DNA from: Bacteroidales bacterium UBA6445 | GTDB taxonomy: Bacteria > Bacteroidota > Bacteroidia > Bacteroidales > UBA932 | Direction: 5' to 3' | Assembly: GCA_002439585.1 (NCBI GenBank) | Contig: DJOF01000018.1 | Location: 19,373 to 83,372 of the forward strand | Length of the DNA stretch: 64,000 bases | Shown here: positions 1 through 9,521 of the stretch, piece after piece | How the letters are laid out: each line of letters starts with the position of its first letter | How positions within the stretch are numbered: position 1 is the stretch's first letter | Position numbers and translations under genes: made by a program | Notes under the pieces: model-generated | What the model was told of the DNA's origin: nothing | Seen by the model: the letters and a program-made list of their open reading frames with translations, nothing else | The model's database searches: none

Positions 1-2291
1 GTCCTCTGGGTTGGCCTATGTACGAGAAAGTCGATACTGATTCAGTTGCGGTCTCACAGGCATTCAAGGACTTCATAACCAACCGGAAAGGCGGTATGCT
101 TTGGGCAACTTTCCGGGCGGATCCATGGACACGAAAGACGCTGGAGAACGGCCTGAATCCGACTCTTGCAGCCAAAGCATACAATGCTCTACAACGATAT
201 GCCATAGAAAATAGTCGTCTTGGTATCCCCATCCTTCTTGCAGAAGAGGCTCCTCACGGTCATATGGCCATTGGCACAACGGTATTTCCCACGAGTATAG
301 GGCTCGCGTCGACATGGGATCCTTCTCTTATTACTTCAGTAGGCCATTCAATCTCCTCTGAGCTTAGGTCTCAGGGTGGCATGATAGCCTACGGACCCGT
401 TATAGACTTGGCACGAGAACCGAGATGGTCGAGGGTTGAAGAGACATACGGTGAAGACGTCTATCTAACCTCAAGCATGGCAGTTGCCATGGTAAGCGGC
501 ATGAGCCCCAAGCACAACGGTTGGGACAAAGGGGTGGTATCCACTCTCAAGCATTTTGCGGCATACGGCATCCCCGAGGGTGGCCACAATGGTAATCCTT
601 CATTTGTCGGAGAAAGAGAGCTTATGGATAATTTCCTTCCTCCGTTCAAGGCGGCCATAGATGAGGGAGCGCTCTCCGTGATGACATCATACAATGCCAT
701 AGACGGTGTGCCTACTACTGCCAATCCTCATTTGCTTCGAGACATCCTCCGAGGCCAGTGGGGCTTTGAGGGTTTCGTGGTATCAGACCTTGAGAGCGTT
801 GACGGCCTGTATGGAAGCCATCATATAGCCGGAAGTAAGGCCGAAGCAGGAGAGATTGCACTGAAAGCCGGCGTCGATGTTGACCTTGGAGCCAATTGTT
901 TTCCTTCCCTTGTTGCGTCAGTACGTAACGGAAGGGTTGACGAGAGAGTTGTAAACGAGGCTGTCCTAAGAGTCTTGACTCTTAAATTTGAACTTGGTCT
1001 GTTCGATAATCCTTATATTGACGAGACTCTTCCCTCAGAGACTGCCCGCACACAGGAAAATGTGTCTCTTGCCCGTAGTGTAGCACGGGAGGGTGTCATC
1101 CTATTGGAAAATGATGGTGTGCTTCCTTTGTCAAGCAATCTTAAAGTCGCTGTAATAGGTCCTAATGCGGATAATATCTACAATCAGCTCGGAGATTATA
1201 CTGCGCCGCAACCTCGTGAGAATGTCGTGACCGTATTGGACGGAATCCGTTCTCGGATAGGTGATGAAAATGTGATTTATGCAAAGGGTTGTGCCATAAG
1301 GGATACTCTAAATGTCAACATAGAAGAGGCTGTCAAGGCAGCAAAGTCTGCAGATGTCGCAGTAGTTGTAGTTGGTGGGTCGAGTGCGCGTGATTTCAAG
1401 ACCAAGTATATTGACACTGGAGCGGCAGTCGTTGATGCTGGGTCTGTAAGTGACATGGAGTCCGGAGAAGGTTTCGACAGGGCTACTCTCACTCTGCTTG
1501 GACGGCAGAATGAACTGCTTAAGGCTGTGAAGAAGACAGGGAAGCCAATGGTTGTGGTATATATTGAAGGCAGGCCTCTCGACAAGAGATGGGCAAAGTC
1601 CAATGCCGATGCCCTGCTTACGATGTGGTATCCGGGAGCAGAGGGCGGCAATGCCTTGGCGGACGTGCTTTTCGGAGACTACAATCCCGCTGGGCGTCTT
1701 CCTGTATCCGTCCCCTTGGAAGTCGGTCAGCTTCCCGTATATTACAACAAGAAATTCCCCAAAGGACACGACTATGTTGAGATGTCGTCTGAGCCTCTGT
1801 ATGCGTTCGGCTATGGTCTGAGCTATACGACATTTGCCTATGACACTCTGCAAATCAGTGTGACAAGAGACGGTAAGCCGCTTTCCGAGAAGGATTTCAT
1901 GGGGAGGGATGATGTGTCTGAAGCTCCGTCACCTGCCATACAGCCATATTCTCCCGCAGGAAGGGAGGTTTCTGCTCCTGGTAGCGGTTATTCTGTTAAG
2001 GTAGCGGTAAAGGTATCCAATACGGGTGGCCGTGACGGAGATGAAGTAGTGCAACTGTATGTCACTGACCTTCAGGCGTCAGTATCAAGGCCTCAGAAGC
2101 AGCTCAGGGCATTCCGCAGGGTCAATGTCAAGGCAGATGCATCCGAGACAGTGGTCTTTGACCTCAGTGAAGAAGATTTTGCCCTGTACAATGTGGACAA
2201 GGAAAGGGTATTCGAGCCAGGTTCGTTTGTCATTGCTGTAGGTGCGTCCTCAAAGGACATAAGGACAAGCAAGACAATTACCCTGTTGTAG
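1..2291 (+). CDS. GH3 family beta-glycosidase (5' partial)
   Basis: The reading frame is already open at the window edge (frame from base 3), so the N-terminus and any signal peptide lie outside; the ATG at 18 is probably internal. The protein has the GH3 N-terminal barrel, then the alpha/beta sandwich, then a C-terminal fibronectin type III-like domain (about residues 650-757 counted from that ATG). The nucleophile is the Asp of VVSDLES (about D257); the second domain carries a GEGFDR segment near residue 484, a typical place for the GH3 acid/base Glu. GH3 enzymes of this build release terminal beta-glucose or beta-xylose from oligosaccharides in the periplasm. Substrate cannot be told. It ends at a palindrome that may terminate it. 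It is far from the SusCD locus, so no operon link is visible. Confidence 0.93.
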   Translation, partial: PLGWPMYEKVDTDSVAVSQAFKDFITNRKGGMLWATFRADPWTRKTLENGLNPTLAAKAYNALQRYAIENSRLGIPILLAEEAPHGHMAIGTTVFPTSIGLASTWDPSLITSVGHSISSELRSQGGMIAYGPVIDLAREPRWSRVEETYGEDVYLTSSMAVAMVSGMSPKHNGWDKGVVSTLKHFAAYGIPEGGHNGNPSFVGERELMDNFLPPFKAAIDEGALSVMTSYNAIDGVPTTANPHLLRDILRGQWGFEGFVVSDLESVDGLYGSHHIAGSKAEAGEIALKAGVDVDLGANCFPSLVASVRNGRVDERVVNEAVLRVLTLKFELGLFDNPYIDETLPSETARTQENVSLARSVAREGVILLENDGVLPLSSNLKVAVIGPNADNIYNQLGDYTAPQPRENVVTVLDGIRSRIGDENVIYAKGCAIRDTLNVNIEEAVKAAKSADVAVVVVGGSSARDFKTKYIDTGAAVVDAGSVSDMESGEGFDRATLTLLGRQNELLKAVKKTGKPMVVVYIEGRPLDKRWAKSNADALLTMWYPGAEGGNALADVLFGDYNPAGRLPVSVPLEVGQLPVYYNKKFPKGHDYVEMSSEPLYAFGYGLSYTTFAYDTLQISVTRDGKPLSEKDFMGRDDVSEAPSPAIQPYSPAGREVSAPGSGYSVKVAVKVSNTGGRDGDEVVQLYVTDLQASVSRPQKQLRAFRRVNVKADASETVVFDLSEEDFALYNVDKERVFEPGSFVIAVGASSKDIRTSKTITLL

Positions 2292-2304
2292 TCATATCAT
2301 CTCT

Positions 2305-2355
2305 CTAAGAAGCTGTTTTGAAATGGTTTCCGATTATTTCAAAACAGCTTCTTAG
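2305..2355. repeat. Perfect 20-bp inverted repeat, putative bidirectional terminator / dispersed palindromic element
   Basis: Arms 2305-2324 and 2336-2355 are exact reverse complements around an 11-base loop and are followed by TTTTA. It lies between two convergent genes, so it probably ends transcription from both sides. The same arm sequence, slightly diverged, flanks the 94-bp element at 33955-34048, so this is a dispersed repeat and not just a unique terminator. Confidence 0.8.
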
Positions 2356-2357
2356 TT

Positions 2358-4082
2358 TTATAGGGTTTGGCCTCCGATGAATTCACGCATTATTGAAGTC
2401 GGTGGAATGGCTGAGATTTCGTCTGGAGACAGAGCTACGATAAACCCAAGGAATTTGAGTAGTCGTATTGCCTCTGTATAAGCTGGGGAGGATGGAGCTA
2501 TCCGCCTTAGCAGCGGTTCGGCATAATACTTCAGTAGCGGCAGCTCATAGATAAGAGCGGAGTTGAATACCGCATCAGCATTTTCTTGAAATGGGAAGAT
2601 GTTGCGGTTCTCTCCTCGGCGGACACTCGCCCATCTCATGATTGTCTCCTCTGGGGTGATGCCCCTTACGCGGTTGTCTCTTACCATGCGGCGAAGCAAC
2701 CTGTTATCCGATGTCGAGATATTGTTGTTCTCGTCAACATTCAGCGAAGTCAAGGCAGATGCATATAGCCTGAAAATCCTTGAACCATCGACATCCGGAA
2801 CCATATTGGGGTCAAGAGCATGTATCCCCTCCATTATGAGAATCTCTTTCTCTCCAAGGGAAATCACTTTGCCTGAAGGAACGCTCTTTCCGGCTTTGAA
2901 ATCATATCTCGGCAACTCTACAGGCTTTCCGGCAAATAGAGCATTGAGCTGATTTCCAAGTAATTCCAAGTCCATTGCCTGAAGAGACTCGAAGTCATAG
3001 TTGCCATACTGGTCCTTAGGAGTTCTTTCCCTGTCGACAAAATAGTTGTCAAGCTCTATTACCTTCGGCTTGAGTCCGAGAACACGGCACTGGAGGGCTA
3101 ATCTTAGAGAAGATGATGTCTTGCCGCTTGACGACGGACCGGCTATGAATACAGCCTTGACCTGGCCTTTCCTGGCATTTATAAGGTCTGCAATTGCTGC
3201 ATATTTGCGCTCATGAAGGGCTTCGGACAGATTGATTATGTCGATAGCCTTTCCCGAATTTATCTTCCCGTTAAGAGTTCCGATTCCCTCGATACCGACT
3301 ATAGAGCACCAGTCGGAATATTCGCTTAGTGATGCTGCGATCAAAGACTGTCGCTTCACCGGGATAACCTTGCTGTTGTCAGAGTATGAAGGGAACTGAA
3401 GGCAGAATCCCTCTCCAAAAGGGAGTAGGTCAAATACCTTTAAGTATCCTGTAGAGGGAAGTAAAGGGCCGTAGAATGTATCTCCCAATCCGTCAAGGTA
3501 ATATACATTGCAGATAAATCTTCCGAGGCTCTTGAGAAGCTCTGCCTTGTCCGGTTGGTTGTTTTTCATGTACAGGGCCTCCGCTTCGGCTGCGCCCATC
3601 TTTACCTTACTGAATGGCAGATCTGCATCTATTAAGGCCTGCATTCTTGCCTTCAAGTCAGCAAGATCCTTGTCTGAGAGCTTGATGACCTTCCGTCTAC
3701 CGTCATCATAGGTCTCTGTCTCGCAAATGGCACAGTATAGTCCGCTCGGAAGAGAATGGTCAATCACAAGCACTTTGTCAGGAAACAGATCCCTTGCTGC
3801 TTTCTGCAGTACAAAGCATAGAGAACGAAGGTAAGTACGCCTTCCGTCCGGATGGTTGTAGCCGATGAATTCAACTTCGTGGGACATAGCGATCTTGTAG
3901 TCCAACTCTTTGAGCTTGTGGTCGACAAGAGCCGCCAATACCGGATAAGTCTTGCCGGTGCGGCTGTCTGTCACAGTGCTGCACACCTTGTCGGAGAAAT
4001 CCTTGAGCCTCTCCCAGAACTGCACTTCGTGATATTTACCGTCATTTACAAGATATATATTGAATTTATCTCTCTCTGCCAT
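2358..4082 (-). CDS. Nucleoside (uridine-type) kinase with N-terminal tRNA-synthetase SAD-like domain
   Basis: The C-terminal half is a phosphoribulokinase/uridine-kinase P-loop domain: GPSSSGKTSSS (P-loop about residues 315-322) followed by a VIELDNYFVDRE segment that matches the substrate-binding strand of uridine kinases. The N-terminal half carries a threonyl/alanyl-tRNA synthetase second-additional-domain-like stretch around the EFIGYNHPDGRRTY motif. This two-part architecture is a known bacterial family annotated as nucleoside kinase; the role of the SAD part is not known to me. It presumably phosphorylates a nucleoside in the cytoplasm for salvage. The start codon at 4082 lies inside the end of uvrA (17-bp overlap), so the two are co-transcribed and probably translationally coupled. 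Confidence 0.88.
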   Translation of the reverse strand: MAERDKFNIYLVNDGKYHEVQFWERLKDFSDKVCSTVTDSRTGKTYPVLAALVDHKLKELDYKIAMSHEVEFIGYNHPDGRRTYLRSLCFVLQKAARDLFPDKVLVIDHSLPSGLYCAICETETYDDGRRKVIKLSDKDLADLKARMQALIDADLPFSKVKMGAAEAEALYMKNNQPDKAELLKSLGRFICNVYYLDGLGDTFYGPLLPSTGYLKVFDLLPFGEGFCLQFPSYSDNSKVIPVKRQSLIAASLSEYSDWCSIVGIEGIGTLNGKINSGKAIDIINLSEALHERKYAAIADLINARKGQVKAVFIAGPSSSGKTSSSLRLALQCRVLGLKPKVIELDNYFVDRERTPKDQYGNYDFESLQAMDLELLGNQLNALFAGKPVELPRYDFKAGKSVPSGKVISLGEKEILIMEGIHALDPNMVPDVDGSRIFRLYASALTSLNVDENNNISTSDNRLLRRMVRDNRVRGITPEETIMRWASVRRGENRNIFPFQENADAVFNSALIYELPLLKYYAEPLLRRIAPSSPAYTEAIRLLKFLGFIVALSPDEISAIPPTSIMREFIGGQTL

Positions 4083-6888
4083 ATTGTATCTCGTTGTTGA
4101 AAATCTCCTTTAGGTAAGGCCCTGTTACAGAATGTGGGTCACAGGCGAGTCTCTCGGGCGTCCCTTGTGCAACTATATAGCCGCCTTTGTATCCACCTTC
4201 CGGCCCCATGTCGAATATATAGTCAGCGCATTTGAGCACGTCAAGGTTGTGTTCTATGACTATCACAGTATTGCCGCTGTCTACGAGCCTTTCGAGAACA
4301 CCGAGCAGAATTTTTATGTCCTCGAAATGCAGTCCGGTTGTAGGTTCGTCCAGTATATACAGCGTATTCCCTGTATCCTTACGGTAAAGCTCGGAGGCGA
4401 GTTTCATCCTCTGGCTTTCTCCTCCAGAAAGAGTTACTGCTGACTGTCCGAGACGGATATATCCAAGCCCGACATCAACAAGAGCCTTCAGCTTCTGGGT
4501 GATTTTTGGAATGCCGCTGAAGAAACCGTAAGCTTCTTCTATCGACATCTCCAATACATCGTTGATGCTCTTGCCCTTATATTTGACTGCAAGAGTATCT
4601 TCCTTATACCTGCGACCGCGACATTCATCGCACACAACATTGACCGAAGGCAGAAAATTCATCTCGATGACCTTAATACCAGCCCCCTTGCAAGCCTCGC
4701 ATCTTCCTCCGGGGACATTGAAAGAGAATCTTCCTGGGCCAAAACCGCGTACTTTTGCGTCAACCGTCTCTGCAAACAGGCTTCGTATATCGTTGAAAAC
4801 GCCTGTAAATGTGGCTGGATTGCTTCTTGGAGTGCGTCCAATGGGGCTTTGGTCTACTTCAATAAGCTTGTCTATATTCTGTATACCTTCGATGGAGGTA
4901 TAAGGAAGAGGGCGGAGTCTGGAATTGTAGAATCTATTCTTGAGGATAGGCATGAGAGTCTCGTTGATAAGAGATGACTTCCCACTGCCGCTGACTCCGC
5001 TTATGCCGATAAACATGCCAAGCGGAAAGTCGATATCTATGTTCTTGAGGTTGTTGCCGCTTGCACCACGTATGCTCAGTACCTCCCCATTGCCGCTTCT
5101 TCGGAAAAGAGGAATCTTGATACTCCGAGTTCCTTTGAGGTAATCCAAAGTTATCGAAGGGCCTACTATACAGTGTCTTGCCTCTTCTTCGTCCGGTTGT
5201 CTACCACCAAGCAGCACGGGAATTGGTGCATTCAGACATATACGTCCACCGTTTTCTCCTGCTCCGGGTCCTACATCAACGAGCCAGTCGGCACTGAACA
5301 TGGTCTCCGCATCGTGCTCCACTACCATTACGGAATTGCCCTCGTCACGAAGTTCCTTAAGAGAGGCGATCAGCTTGCGATTGTCCCTCTGATGAAGCCC
5401 GATGCTTGGTTCATCAAGGATATAAAGGACATTGACAAGCTTGGACCCTATCTGTGTGGCCAATCTTATCCTCTGGCTCTCGCCTCCAGACAATGAAGAA
5501 GTCGCCCTGTCAAGTGACAGATACTCCAATCCTACATCGAGCATGAATCCTGTCCTCTCATCAAGCTCTTTAAGTATGTCTGATGCTATCTTATTCTCCC
5601 TGTCGCTCAGCTTGGAAGGCAGTTGCTTCAGCCACTGTGCGAGGTTGGACATTTCCATGGCTGCAACTTCGGATATGGTCTTGCCGTCTATCTTGAAGCA
5701 ATTGGTCTGCTCGTTGAGTCTTGTGCCATGGCAGACTGGGCAGGTTATCTTCTCGTCAATGTCTTCAACAATACCAGGAAATGAGACCATCTCCGACATA
5801 TTGCCGTCGCCAACTCTGAACAACTCGTCTGAGCCGAAAATTATCAGGGAGACAGCCTCTTCTGGAATCTCCGAGATAGGATCATATAGGGAAAAATTGT
5901 AACGTCTTGCTATCGATCTTATTATGTCAAACTTCCGGGTCTCTCTAATCTTGCCGAGAGGAATAATTCCTCCGTCTGCTATCGATACGCTTCTATCCGG
6001 AATGATCGAGTCTATGTTTACATCTACTATCTGGCCAAGTCCCTTGCAGTGAGGACAATAGCCTTCAGGAGAATTGAAAGAAAATGAATGCGGTGCCGGT
6101 TCCTGCAGAGAAATGCCCGAGTCAGGATCTATAAGATGCTTGGAATAATGTCTTACCTCACCACTTGCAATGTCAAGTATGGCTATAGAGCCTTTTCCCC
6201 TTTCCAATGCAACTGTCATTGAATCCCTCACTCTTTTCTCATCGCCTTCCCTTGGTATAAGTTTGTCTACTACGAGTTCTATGAAATGAGCCTTATATCG
6301 GTCAAGAGCCGTGACTGTAGTAAGGTCTCGTATCTCCCCGTCGATTCTCACCTCGTTGAATCCCTTGCGTCTGAGCTGGTCGAAGAGCTCTCTGTAATGG
6401 CCTTTGCGTCCGCGTACCAAAGGCGCGAGGAGACAGCATTTGCGCCCGTTATAGTCTTTAAGAACAAGTGCTACGATCTGGTCGTCGGTATAGCGGACCA
6501 TTTCTTTCCCGCTGACCGGAGAATATGCCCTTGAAGCCCTTGCGTATAGCAACCTTAGGAAATCAAAGATCTCCGTGATGGTTCCTACCGTGGAGCGCGG
6601 ATTGTTGCCCGTTGTCTTCTGTTCAATTGCTATTATTGGACTTAGTCCGCTGACTTCATCTACTTCAGGCTTCTCCAGGACTCCTATGAAGTGCTTTGCA
6701 TAAGCCGACAGTGTGTCCATATAACGTCTCTGTCCTTCAGCATAGATGGTATCGAATGCCAACGACGACTTACCGCTTCCACTCAAACCTGTCACGACGA
6801 CAAACTTTCCCCTCGGGATGTCTATGCTGATATCTTTGAGGTTGTGCGCTCTTGCTCCACGAATCTCTATATATCCGGTGTTTTCCAT
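4066..6888 (-). CDS. uvrA: Excinuclease ABC subunit A
   Basis: UvrA is the damage-sensing ATPase of nucleotide excision repair; it loads UvrB on distorted DNA. The 940-residue length is standard. Two ABC ATPase modules are visible: Walker A GLSGSGKSS near the N-terminus and GVSGSGKSS in the second half, ABC signatures LSGGESQR in both, and Walker B LYILDEPS and LYILDEPTTGL. Zinc-finger cysteines are present as CPHCKG, CPVCHG and the CEACKG/CDECRG pair. The downstream nucleoside kinase overlaps its 3' end. No Bacteroidetes-type -7 box was found in the 285 bases upstream. Confidence 0.98.
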   Translation of the reverse strand: MENTGYIEIRGARAHNLKDISIDIPRGKFVVVTGLSGSGKSSLAFDTIYAEGQRRYMDTLSAYAKHFIGVLEKPEVDEVSGLSPIIAIEQKTTGNNPRSTVGTITEIFDFLRLLYARASRAYSPVSGKEMVRYTDDQIVALVLKDYNGRKCCLLAPLVRGRKGHYRELFDQLRRKGFNEVRIDGEIRDLTTVTALDRYKAHFIELVVDKLIPREGDEKRVRDSMTVALERGKGSIAILDIASGEVRHYSKHLIDPDSGISLQEPAPHSFSFNSPEGYCPHCKGLGQIVDVNIDSIIPDRSVSIADGGIIPLGKIRETRKFDIIRSIARRYNFSLYDPISEIPEEAVSLIIFGSDELFRVGDGNMSEMVSFPGIVEDIDEKITCPVCHGTRLNEQTNCFKIDGKTISEVAAMEMSNLAQWLKQLPSKLSDRENKIASDILKELDERTGFMLDVGLEYLSLDRATSSLSGGESQRIRLATQIGSKLVNVLYILDEPSIGLHQRDNRKLIASLKELRDEGNSVMVVEHDAETMFSADWLVDVGPGAGENGGRICLNAPIPVLLGGRQPDEEEARHCIVGPSITLDYLKGTRSIKIPLFRRSGNGEVLSIRGASGNNLKNIDIDFPLGMFIGISGVSGSGKSSLINETLMPILKNRFYNSRLRPLPYTSIEGIQNIDKLIEVDQSPIGRTPRSNPATFTGVFNDIRSLFAETVDAKVRGFGPGRFSFNVPGGRCEACKGAGIKVIEMNFLPSVNVVCDECRGRRYKEDTLAVKYKGKSINDVLEMSIEEAYGFFSGIPKITQKLKALVDVGLGYIRLGQSAVTLSGGESQRMKLASELYRKDTGNTLYILDEPTTGLHFEDIKILLGVLERLVDSGNTVIVIEHNLDVLKCADYIFDMGPEGGYKGGYIVAQGTPERLACDPHSVTGPYLKEIFNNEIQYGRER

Positions 6889-7072
6889 ACTCCTTACGTT
6901 CCCGTCACAGCAGCTGAGCCATCCGTCATGTCCAGCGGCCGGTTCTTCCCTTTCTATGTCAGTTGACTAAGCCTGCAGCATGCTCTGCCAGTATCTGCAC
7001 TTTCTCCTTTGCCAGACCGCGCCTGGACATTCAGCCCTTATCTGCCTATCGGAGCGAATTTAATGAAATTTG

Positions 7073-7104
7073 TTTGTTAATCGTGCAAGAATAGATTAAT
7101 ATTG
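7073..7104 (+). promoter_or_regulatory. sigma-ABfr-type promoter for the DUF4465 gene
   Basis: TTTG at 7073-7076, 20-bp spacer, TAATATTG at 7097-7104 (7 of 8 match to TAnnTTTG). A start near 7111 would give a leader of about 60 bases and excludes any ATG upstream of 7111 as the start. Confidence 0.5.
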
Positions 7105-7173
7105 CATTTATCTAAGGTGTCGGATTTGCACGATAGATTATATAATATTGTAAATAAAACATTTGAAGATAAC

Positions 7174-7926
7174 ATGTTAAGGAAAGTTATGGTATTGTCC
7201 TGTATTGTGGGACTTGCTCTTGCAACAGCTGGATGCAACATTAAAGGTTCATACAAGTCAAATTTTATCTCTCTGTGCAATTTCAACTATACAGATGTCG
7301 AGAGTACATATGGCCCTGATAGTCTATACTTTGAGTCAGTGATTCCTGATCCTTCAGGTTCCATGACATTCAATAACAAGCTTAACGAGATCAACGGGTT
7401 CGGAGGTGGATTTTTGCTGTCAGCTCTTCGGGATACAACCTTCAAAGCTGGATATTTTAAGTCAGCATATAGCGTTGCCGACACTTCCAAGGCGACATTA
7501 AAGGATAATGGTTTTGCCGTGTATTCGGAAAATCTCGATAAGAATTATATGCCTGCACATAGCATAAGTTTTATTTATTCCGATATAGGGCAATGTACAG
7601 CGAGGGGAGTGCAAGTCTGCAATACGAACAAGCTTGCCAACATTATAATGTTTGGTGCAGGAGGAGTGCCTAAGTTTGAGGTTGGAGATTATCTGACTGT
7701 CAAATTCACAGGCTATCTCGGGACTTCGGTAACAGGCTCTGTTGAGGAGAAACTTGCCGAATGTACAGGAAGCGGACTTACTCTTCTGCGAGGCTGGAAG
7801 ACAGTCGATCTGACTAAGATAGGCTCTTTTACCAATATAGAGATTTCCTTTGTGTCCAACAGAGATGACTTGCCGCATGATGTCTGTGTGGACAACTTCA
7901 TAGCCTCGGTAAATATTGAGCAATAA
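7174..7926 (+). CDS. DUF4465-type surface lipoprotein
   Basis: The start at 7174 is chosen because it directly precedes a lipoprotein signal peptide (MLRKVMVLSCIVGLALATAGC; lipobox ATAGC, lipidated Cys21) and lies after the predicted promoter. The mature 230-residue part is rich in beta strands and aromatic/Gly residues and resembles the DUF4465 family of Bacteroidetes: an early FGGGFLLSA segment, a YAV-like centre (GFAVYSENL), and a closing DNF segment (VCVDNFIASV). These resemble jelly-roll carbohydrate-binding folds, but no ligand is known. It stands alone, with uvrA diverging upstream and marC 180 bases downstream. Family assignment is by pattern memory, not by search. Confidence 0.65.
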   Translation: MLRKVMVLSCIVGLALATAGCNIKGSYKSNFISLCNFNYTDVESTYGPDSLYFESVIPDPSGSMTFNNKLNEINGFGGGFLLSALRDTTFKAGYFKSAYSVADTSKATLKDNGFAVYSENLDKNYMPAHSISFIYSDIGQCTARGVQVCNTNKLANIIMFGAGGVPKFEVGDYLTVKFTGYLGTSVTGSVEEKLAECTGSGLTLLRGWKTVDLTKIGSFTNIEISFVSNRDDLPHDVCVDNFIASVNIEQ

Positions 7927-8108
7927 GTTGATTTCTTTTCATCTTTGTCATCAGCCCGGTATCTCCAGTACGCTCCTTCATCTGGAAAATCTACACTTGA
8001 AAATCAAGGATCTCAGTCAGATAGCTCAGCTATCCTTTACAAAAGTCGTAGAGGCCTCATCGGGAAATGTATCCAGATAGAGCTTATATGCTTCTGAACT
8101 AATATATT

Positions 8109-8747
8109 ATGCCGGATATTGTGTCATACGCGATACTCTGCTTCACATCGCTTTTCACCCTCATTGATCCATTGGGAGTGATGCCCTTGTTCCTTGACAT
8201 GACAAGCGGTCAGACAGCGGAGCAGAGAAGAGCGATTGCGCTAAAGGCATGTATTGTCACGTTCGTTATCCTTGTCCTGTTCACGATGGGAGGAAAGTAT
8301 CTTTTTGACTTTTTTGGGATTTCGATTAACGGGTTCAGGATCGTAGGCGGTATCATCATTTTCAAGATAGGATATGACATGCTGCAGGCTCAATTCACCC
8401 ATGTTAAGCTAAATGCTGACGAACAGAAGAGATATGCCGACAATATAACGATCTCTCCTCTGGCAATTCCGATGCTGTGCGGTCCTGGTGCCATTGCCAG
8501 CGGTATCTCTCTTGTAGCAGACGCCCCGAACTGGGGCTACAAGGCTGTCCTTATTGGGGTCATAGCCTTGACCTGTGCTGTATCATATATAATATTGAGT
8601 GCTTCATCGCGCCTGCTTAAGATTCTCGGGGAGACTGGCAATAATGTATTGATGCGTCTGATGGGACTTATCCTTATGGTGATTGCTGTAGAGTGCTTTT
8701 TCAGTGGTCTCCGACCGATCCTTGTGCAAATCCTCCGGGCCGTGTAA
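8109..8747 (+). CDS. MarC family integral membrane protein
   Basis: A 212-residue polytopic inner-membrane protein with six hydrophobic segments, the usual MarC size. It begins with LFTLIDPLGVMPLFLDMT, the conserved first-helix Asn/Asp-Pro-Gly region of the family, and has the internal repeat ISPLAIPMLCGPGAIAS. MarC proteins were once tied to multiple antibiotic resistance but that link did not hold; their transport substrate is unknown. The gene is monocistronic here, with a tRNA gene on the other strand downstream. Confidence 0.9.
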   Translation: MPDIVSYAILCFTSLFTLIDPLGVMPLFLDMTSGQTAEQRRAIALKACIVTFVILVLFTMGGKYLFDFFGISINGFRIVGGIIIFKIGYDMLQAQFTHVKLNADEQKRYADNITISPLAIPMLCGPGAIASGISLVADAPNWGYKAVLIGVIALTCAVSYIILSASSRLLKILGETGNNVLMRLMGLILMVIAVECFFSGLRPILVQILRAV

Positions 8748-9045
8748 GTCAGCTGGGCAAGCCTATATGTATCGCTGAGTTTTATCCGCCTTTTTCTGCT
8801 TGCCATCGATCTGTTACGAGATGGCATGTGACTTGTTGCGCTGGATACCGCCTATAAATTGGTGGCCGCAATCCTGTTTTATATTGTTGTTTCCTGCCTC
8901 TCAGTCCGTTCCTAACCACATAGGGAGGCCCGCAGAAAAGCATTTTAAGCTATATTAGTAATAATCTTTGCAAATATATGAATATAAACTTGTTATAAGG
9001 ATATTATCCTACCATATATCTATTATCCCTAATTGTACCGAAAAA
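8748..9045. other. Intergenic stretch without a recognised gene
   Basis: About 300 bases after marC. I see one 7-bp complementary pair (GGCAAGC near 8757 and GCTTGCC near 8810) that could fold the marC 3' end, but no T-run, no open frame of coding character and no known RNA. Confidence 0.4.
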
Positions 9046-9079
9046 CAAGAAAGCTCCGAGCACTTATTGCTCGGAGCTT
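9046..9079 (-). terminator. Rho-independent terminator of tRNA-Leu(GAG)
   Basis: Perfect 12-bp stem (9051-9062 with 9068-9079) and 5-base loop; on the minus strand it is followed by CTTGTTTTT. It lies directly after the tRNA 3' end. Confidence 0.85.
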
Positions 9080-9085
9080 CTTTAG

Positions 9086-9168
9086 TGCGGATGATGAGAG
9101 TCGAACTCATACAGGCTTACGCCCACTACCCCCTCAAAGTAGCGTGTCTACCATTTCACCACATCCGC
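9086..9168 (-). tRNA. tRNA-Leu (anticodon GAG)
   Basis: Acceptor arms GCGGATG and CATCCGC pair perfectly with discriminator A at 9086. The anticodon loop TTGAGGG gives GAG. A long variable arm and a GGTAGACACGC D-arm are typical of class II tRNA-Leu; the T-loop GTTCGA is present. CCA is not encoded. A consensus promoter and a strong terminator bracket the gene, so it is a single-gene unit. Confidence 0.95.
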
Positions 9169-9198
9169 ATAACGTGAGAAATGTCTCAATCGGGACTA

Positions 9199-9229
9199 CA
9201 AAATTACGCAAAATAATCAAAACTGCAAA
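9199..9229 (-). promoter_or_regulatory. sigma-ABfr promoter of tRNA-Leu(GAG)
   Basis: On the minus strand TTTG (9229-9226), 19-bp spacer, TAATTTTG (9206-9199): a perfect match to the Bacteroidetes consensus, about 30 bases before the tRNA 5' end. Confidence 0.75.
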
Positions 9230-9403
9230 TTTTTTTAAATATTTTGATCTTGATTTAGGCATTCCATTGCGCTGCATTCTGCCTGCTGTGGAGCAGTCTC
9301 ATTGATTCAGACGTTGGGAGAATATGTTCTGTCTCCAGATTTGCAAATGCAATAGTGCAAATAATTTCCAATGGTAGTGTACGTACACATTGAAATTTTT
9401 GTT

Positions 9404-9435
9404 TTTGTTTTGCTTTGGCCTTTTGACTATCTTTG
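9404..9435 (+). promoter_or_regulatory. sigma-ABfr promoter of the acyl-ACP thioesterase gene
   Basis: TTTG (9404-9407), 20-bp spacer, TATCTTTG (9428-9435), perfect consensus. The predicted leader is about 80 bases to the ATG at 9522. The rest of the 9170-9500 gap holds no gene that I can support. Confidence 0.75.
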
Positions 9436-9521
9436 CAAACTGTATTCTGACTTCCGGTCAGTAGCTGAAGAAAACTGGCTTTGGAGACTGTATACGATTG
9501 TGTTTCAGTACTGTATATATT

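Noticed and set aside
1308..1853. 181-codon minus-strand frame within the GH3 gene
   Set aside because: Shadow of the GH3 coding strand; no motif.
9498..9521. Upstream TTG start for the acyl-ACP thioesterase
   Set aside because: The ATG at 9522 gives the usual N-terminus; the extra eight residues have no support.
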